Position numbers and translations under genes: made by a program. A stretch of DNA of 64,000 nt from Gordonia phthalatica (GTDB lineage Bacteria > Actinomycetota > Actinomycetes > Mycobacteriales > Mycobacteriaceae): contig NZ_CP011853.1 of the NCBI RefSeq assembly GCF_001305675.1, positions 1,798,001-1,862,000 of the forward strand. The letters are read 5' to 3'. Shown piece after piece: positions 60,684-64,000 of the stretch. Position 1 is the stretch's first letter. Each line of letters begins with the position of its first letter. The notes under the pieces were generated by a model. The model had not been told where the DNA came from and did no database searches. It saw only the letters and a list, made by a program, of their open reading frames with translations.

Positions 60684-61326
60684 GGGCCCGCAACTCGGTC
60701 GCGAGGACGGCGACCTGGGTGCGACGCTGCATGTCGAGCTTCGAGAGGATCCGCGACACGTAGTTCTTGATCGTCTTCTCGGCGAGGAACATCTTGTCGG
60801 CGATCTGCCGGTTCGTCATGCCCTGGCCGATGAGGGTGAAGACCTCCTTCTCCTGCCCGGTGAGGCGAGCGAGCGGGTCGCTGGGCTCGCCGTCGCGCAA
60901 GCGGGCCAGGAGAGCCGCGGTGCTGCGGTCGTCGAGCAGCGAACCGCCCGCGCCGACCGTGCGCACCGCCGCCACCAGGTTGTGTCCCAGGATCTGCTTG
61001 AGGACGAACCCGGAGGCGCCCGCGAGAACGGCGGCCAGCAACGCGTCGTCGTCGGCATAGCTGGTCAGCATCAGACAGTGGACCTGGGGGAGGGCGCTCC
61101 GCACCGACCGGCACAGCTCGACGCCGTTGCCGTCGGGGAGCCGGACGTCGAGCACCGCGACGTCGGGTTTCGTCGCGTTGATGCCCACCCATGCCTCGTC
61201 GACGGTGGCGGCTTCGCCGACCACTTCGAGGTCCTCGGCGGTGCTCAACAGGTCGCGGAGGCCGCGGCGCACGAGCTCGTGATCGTCGACGAGGAAGACG
61301 CGGTGTTTGCGTGCCGTTTCGGTCAT
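60673..61326 (-). CDS. NarL/LuxR-family response regulator (DevR/DosR-like)
   Basis: This 217-residue regulator has a receiver domain (VFLVDDHELVRRGLRDLL, phospho-acceptor Asp60 in AVLDVRLPDGNG). The LuxR-type helix-turn-helix reads MTNRQIADKMFLAEKTIKNY then VSRILSKLDMQRRTQ. The C-terminal part is close to mycobacterial DosR. The ATG at 61326 has TAGCGT seven bases upstream on the minus strand. Its cognate kinase is probably the GAF kinase at 58339. A candidate DosR box lies in the divergent region towards the desaturase. Confidence 0.9.
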   Translation of the reverse strand: MTETARKHRVFLVDDHELVRRGLRDLLSTAEDLEVVGEAATVDEAWVGINATKPDVAVLDVRLPDGNGVELCRSVRSALPQVHCLMLTSYADDDALLAAVLAGASGFVLKQILGHNLVAAVRTVGAGGSLLDDRSTAALLARLRDGEPSDPLARLTGQEKEVFTLIGQGMTNRQIADKMFLAEKTIKNYVSRILSKLDMQRRTQVAVLATELRARER

Positions 61327-61339
61327 GGTCCTAACGCTA
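61327..61339 (-). promoter_or_regulatory. candidate leaderless -10 box of the devR-like gene
   Basis: On the minus strand TAGCGT (61339-61334) lies seven bases before the ATG at 61326. Confidence 0.4.
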
Positions 61340-61373
61340 CAACAGGACTCTGCGCGACTCGGGGCCCAATCTC

Positions 61374-61393
61374 GACGGGACCTTCGCCCCGAG
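61374..61393. promoter_or_regulatory. candidate DosR box between the devR-like gene and desA
   Basis: The core GGGACCTTCGCCCC (61377-61390) matches 11 of 14 positions of the DosR core GGGACTTTAGTCCC. It lies 37 bases before the desaturase start and 50 bases before the regulator. Binding is inferred. Confidence 0.45.
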
Positions 61394-61426
61394 AAATCGC
61401 AGGTGGCGACGACCAGAGTGAGAGAC

Positions 61427-62395
61427 ATGACCAGTTTGATCGGTAAACCGATGAGCGGCAGCGACCTGCTTCGCGAACTCCTGCCAGTCTGCGAGACCGA
61501 GGTGGAGCGTCACCTGAAGATGACCCTCGACTGGAATCCGCACGACTACGTTCCGTGGGACGAGGGGCGGAACTTCGAAGCGCTCGGCGGCGTCGACTGG
61601 GAACCCGGACAGTCCGCGCTGTCGGAGACCGCGAAGGCCGCGATGATCACCAACCTGCTCACCGAGGACAACCTGCCGTCGTATCACCGGGTGATCGCCG
61701 AGAACTTCAGCCTCGACGACGCGTGGGGCTACTGGGTCGGTCGGTGGACGGCCGAGGAGATGCGGCATTCGACGGTGATGCGCGACTACCTAGTCGTGAC
61801 GCGCGGCGTCGATCCGGTGGAGCTCGAACGCATGCGGATGCTGCACATGATCGGCGGCTTCGACCCGCTGCCCGACGACGACGGTCAGCGCGACCACAGC
61901 TACGACATGCTGTTCGCCGTCGCCTACGTCTCCTTCCAGGAGCTCGCGACCCGCGTCAGCCACCGGAACACGGGCAAGGCATGTGGGGACCCGATCGCCG
62001 ACCGCATGCTGCAGCGCGTCGCCGCCGACGAGAACCTCCACATGCTCTTCTATCGGAACGTGATGGCCGGGGCGCTGGACCTGGTGCCGGACGAGGCGAT
62101 GGCGGCGATCTACCTGATCGTGTCCAACTTCCAGATGCCGGGCGCGACGATGCCGAACTTCCGGCGCAACGCCGTGTTGATCGCGAAGGGCGGCATCTAC
62201 GACCTCCCGCAGCACATGTCCGACGTCGTGCTGCCGGTCCTGCGGAAATGGCGGATCTTCGAGCGCGACGACTTCGGTCCGCTCGGCGAGATGTATCGCG
62301 ATCAGCTGTCGGAGTATCTGCAGCGGATGAACGTGAAGGTGGCCAAGTTCGAGGAGTCACGGGCGCGCGCGTTGGAGCGCGCCGCGGCCCGCTGA
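61427..62395 (+). CDS. desA: acyl-ACP desaturase (DesA-type diiron)
   Basis: This 322-residue soluble diiron desaturase introduces double bonds into acyl-ACP, in mycobacteria for mycolic acid precursors. Iron ligands are in LTEDNLPSYH, EEMRHSTVMRDYL and ADENLHMLFYRNV. The C-terminal end is helical (EYLQRMNVKVAKFEES). The ATG at 61427 follows GAGAGA. It is divergent from the devR-like regulator and shares the region with a candidate DosR box, so oxygen or redox control is possible. Desaturases need oxygen, which makes such control sensible. Confidence 0.9.
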   Translation: MTSLIGKPMSGSDLLRELLPVCETEVERHLKMTLDWNPHDYVPWDEGRNFEALGGVDWEPGQSALSETAKAAMITNLLTEDNLPSYHRVIAENFSLDDAWGYWVGRWTAEEMRHSTVMRDYLVVTRGVDPVELERMRMLHMIGGFDPLPDDDGQRDHSYDMLFAVAYVSFQELATRVSHRNTGKACGDPIADRMLQRVAADENLHMLFYRNVMAGALDLVPDEAMAAIYLIVSNFQMPGATMPNFRRNAVLIAKGGIYDLPQHMSDVVLPVLRKWRIFERDDFGPLGEMYRDQLSEYLQRMNVKVAKFEESRARALERAAAR

Positions 62396-62447
62396 CGGTC
62401 GGTCCGGCGAACGTCGGGCGCGGGCCGGGTCACAGCGGCCCACCGAC

Positions 62448-62461
62448 TACGCTGATCTGTC
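62448..62461 (+). promoter_or_regulatory. candidate leaderless -10 box of cysG
   Basis: TACGCT (62448-62453) lies eight bases before the ATG at 62462. Confidence 0.4.
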
Positions 62462-63682
62462 ATGGTGCACCCTCACTATCTGGCCGGACTCGACCTCCGC
62501 GGACGCCGCGTCGTGGTGGTCGGCGGCGGCAGCGTCGCCCAGCGTCGACTGCCCAATCTGATCGCCGCCGGCGCCGACGTTCACGTCATCGCCGTCGACC
62601 CGACGCCCACCGTCGAATCGGAGGTCGCGGTGACCGTGGAGCGTCGCGCCTATGTCGACGGCGACCTGGCCGGCGCCTGGTACGCGATGGCCTGCACGGA
62701 CGATCCCGAGGTCAACGCGGCGGTGGTCGCCGAGGCCGAGCGGTCGCAGATCTTCTGTGTCCGCGCCGACGACGGCAAGCAGGGCACCGCGGTCACGCCC
62801 GCCTCCGGAACGCATCGCGACCTGCAGTTCGGGGTGCTCGCGAGCGGTGACCACCGACGGTCGGGAGCTGTCCGCGCCGCCATCACCGAGGCGCTGGCCG
62901 ACGGTACGTCGTTGAAGGTGGACGAAGGTCGACGGCACGCGGCCGGCGTTGCGCTGGTGGGCGGCGGTCCCGGCGACTCCGACCTGATCACCGTCCGCGG
63001 CCGCAAGCTGCTCGCCGAGGCCGACGTGGTCGTGGCCGACCGGCTGGCACCGGTCGGCCTGCTCGACGAGCTGGGCCCGCAGGTGGAGATCATCGACGCC
63101 GCCAAGGTGCCCTACGGTCGCGCGATGCGCCAGGAACGGATCAACGAGCTGCTCGTGGAGCGCGCCCGCGCCGGCAAGTTCGTCGTGCGTCTGAAGGGCG
63201 GCGATCCGTACGTCTACGGTCGCGGTTTCGAGGAGCTGCAGGCCTGCGTGGAGGCCGGCGTTCCGGTGACGGTGGTCCCGGGCATCAGCAGTCCAATCGC
63301 CGGGCCGGAACTGGCGGGCATCCCGGTCACCCATCGCGGTGTCACGCACGAGGTCGTCATCGTCTCCGGACACGTCGGCCCCGACCATCCGGACTCGCTG
63401 ACCAACTGGCCCGCGCTCGCGCAGATGCGCGGCACCATCGTCATCATGATGGCGGTGAAGCGGATCGACGAGTTCGCGAGCGCGCTGCTCGCAGGCGGTC
63501 GTGCAGGGGACACGCCCGTCGCCTTCATCGAGAACGCGTCGCGCGCCGACCAGCGACTGCTCCGCACGGATCTGGCGCACGCCGGACAGACGGCGCGCGA
63601 GGAGAACCTGATCGCGCCCGCAATCGCCGTCGTCGGCCCCGTCGCCGGGTTCACCGACGCCGATCGAGTTCTGGGATTCTGA
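62462..63682 (+). CDS. cysG: siroheme synthase CysG (precorrin-2 dehydrogenase / uroporphyrinogen-III methyltransferase)
   Basis: This 406-residue fusion makes siroheme precursors. The N-terminal NAD domain has RRVVVVGGGSVAQRRLPNL. The C-terminal SUMT domain begins ALVGGGPGDSDLITVRG. It continues with DRLAPVGLLDEL, VRLKGGDPYVYGRGFEEL and VVPGISSPIAGPELAGIPVTH. It is shorter than E. coli CysG because the helical ferrochelatase-dimer segment between the halves is reduced. The same fusion is found at Rv2847c in mycobacteria. The next gene starts one base after its stop. Confidence 0.92.
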   Translation: MVHPHYLAGLDLRGRRVVVVGGGSVAQRRLPNLIAAGADVHVIAVDPTPTVESEVAVTVERRAYVDGDLAGAWYAMACTDDPEVNAAVVAEAERSQIFCVRADDGKQGTAVTPASGTHRDLQFGVLASGDHRRSGAVRAAITEALADGTSLKVDEGRRHAAGVALVGGGPGDSDLITVRGRKLLAEADVVVADRLAPVGLLDELGPQVEIIDAAKVPYGRAMRQERINELLVERARAGKFVVRLKGGDPYVYGRGFEELQACVEAGVPVTVVPGISSPIAGPELAGIPVTHRGVTHEVVIVSGHVGPDHPDSLTNWPALAQMRGTIVIMMAVKRIDEFASALLAGGRAGDTPVAFIENASRADQRLLRTDLAHAGQTAREENLIAPAIAVVGPVAGFTDADRVLGF

Positions 63683-63683
63683 C

Positions 63684-64000
63684 ATGAACGCACGCATCGC
63701 CGCCGGCGTCTCCGGTGCCTTCCTCCTCGCCGCCGCGATCTGCGCCTGGTGGGTCCATCCGGCCATCTCGGCCGTGCTGGTGAGCGTCTCGGTGATCGTG
63801 ATGTCGGTGTGGCAGATCTACCGTCGACGCCGGGGCATCGCGCCCATGCCGCCGTCGATCGTGACCACCTACGTCGTCCCGCTGACGTTCGGTGCCCTCG
63901 CGGTGATCGCCCTCAACGGCTGGAACTACCGCATCGCGAGCCACGCCGGCTCCGACGGCGGCGAGTTCCAGATGCTCATCGGTCTGCTCACCGGCGTCGT
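63684..64000 (+). CDS. membrane protein, partial (runs off the window)
   Basis: The first 105 residues show about three hydrophobic helices (VSGAFLLAAAICAWW, AISAVLVSVSVIVMSVW, TYVVPLTFGALAVIAL) with RRRRG after the second. The ATG is one base after the cysG stop. In mycobacteria an efflux pump (efpA) follows cysG, but these helices do not obviously match an MFS start. No function can be assigned from the fragment. Confidence 0.65.
   Translation, partial: MNARIAAGVSGAFLLAAAICAWWVHPAISAVLVSVSVIVMSVWQIYRRRRGIAPMPPSIVTTYVVPLTFGALAVIALNGWNYRIASHAGSDGGEFQMLIGLLTGV

Overview
This window is high-GC actinobacterial DNA. Its gene order follows a block long known from Mycobacterium: acyP-smc-ftsY, amt-glnB-glnD, ffh, rpsP-KH-rimM-trmD, rplS-lepB-rnhB, YraN-ComM-DprA, a siderophore-interacting protein, xerC, rpsB-tsf, pyrH-frr-cdsA-rlmN, dxr-rip-ispG-GNAT-PBP, map, mycothione reductase and mqo. 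Mycothione reductase, a Rip1-type protease, a DesA-type desaturase and a DevR/DevS-like pair place the host in the mycolate-containing Mycobacteriales. A Gordonia-like genus is my best guess, but the sequence alone does not prove it. Most of the window is ordinary core chromosome.

Layout. 1-5901: OsmC-like protein, acylphosphatase, SMC and the SRP receptor FtsY. 6005-10003: a fatty-acid cassette (TetR regulator, AidB-like acyl-CoA dehydrogenase, acyl-CoA ligase) behind an elaborate palindromic operator. 10030-14267: the nitrogen operon amtB-glnB-glnD with GlnR-like boxes. 14268-18500: an accessory island holding a DUF2510 fragment, an IS1380-family remnant fused in frame to a toxin-like domain, a lipoprotein gene split by an intact IS630-family element, and a decayed phage holin/DUF2746 pair. 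18530-27983: SRP and ribosome-biogenesis genes (ffh, rpsP, khpA, rimM, trmD, rplS), then lepB and rnhB, with a proline-rich possibly secreted protein between trmD and rplS. 27985-36616: SnoaL-like protein, YraN, ComM, DprA, a putative ADP-ribosyltransferase with a small partner, a siderophore-interacting protein, an MFS transporter, XerC and an M23 protein.

37003-47517: translation, nucleotide, phospholipid and isoprenoid genes (rpsB, tsf, pyrH, frr, cdsA, rlmN, dxr, rip, ispG) and a GNAT protein. 47586-54108: a lipoprotein class B PBP, a convergent hemin uptake operon (hmuTUV), methionine aminopeptidase and an alpha/beta hydrolase. 54126-58209: mycothione reductase overlapping a lysophospholipase-like hydrolase, then malate:quinone oxidoreductase. 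58339-62395: a DosS/DevS-like GAF histidine kinase, a membrane protein, a DevR-like regulator and, divergently, an acyl-ACP desaturase with a candidate DosR box between the last two. 62462-64000: a CysG-type siroheme enzyme and the start of a membrane protein that runs off the window.

The least explained items are the ADP-ribosyltransferase-like gene with its 74-residue partner (31759-32621), the broken toxin/lipoprotein island (14324-17266), a 102-bp imperfect palindrome between rip and ispG, and the regularly spaced triple palindrome upstream of the TetR gene. Many genes have a TANNNT-like hexamer 6-8 bases before the start codon, which suggests leaderless transcription. I saw no tRNA, rRNA or CRISPR array.
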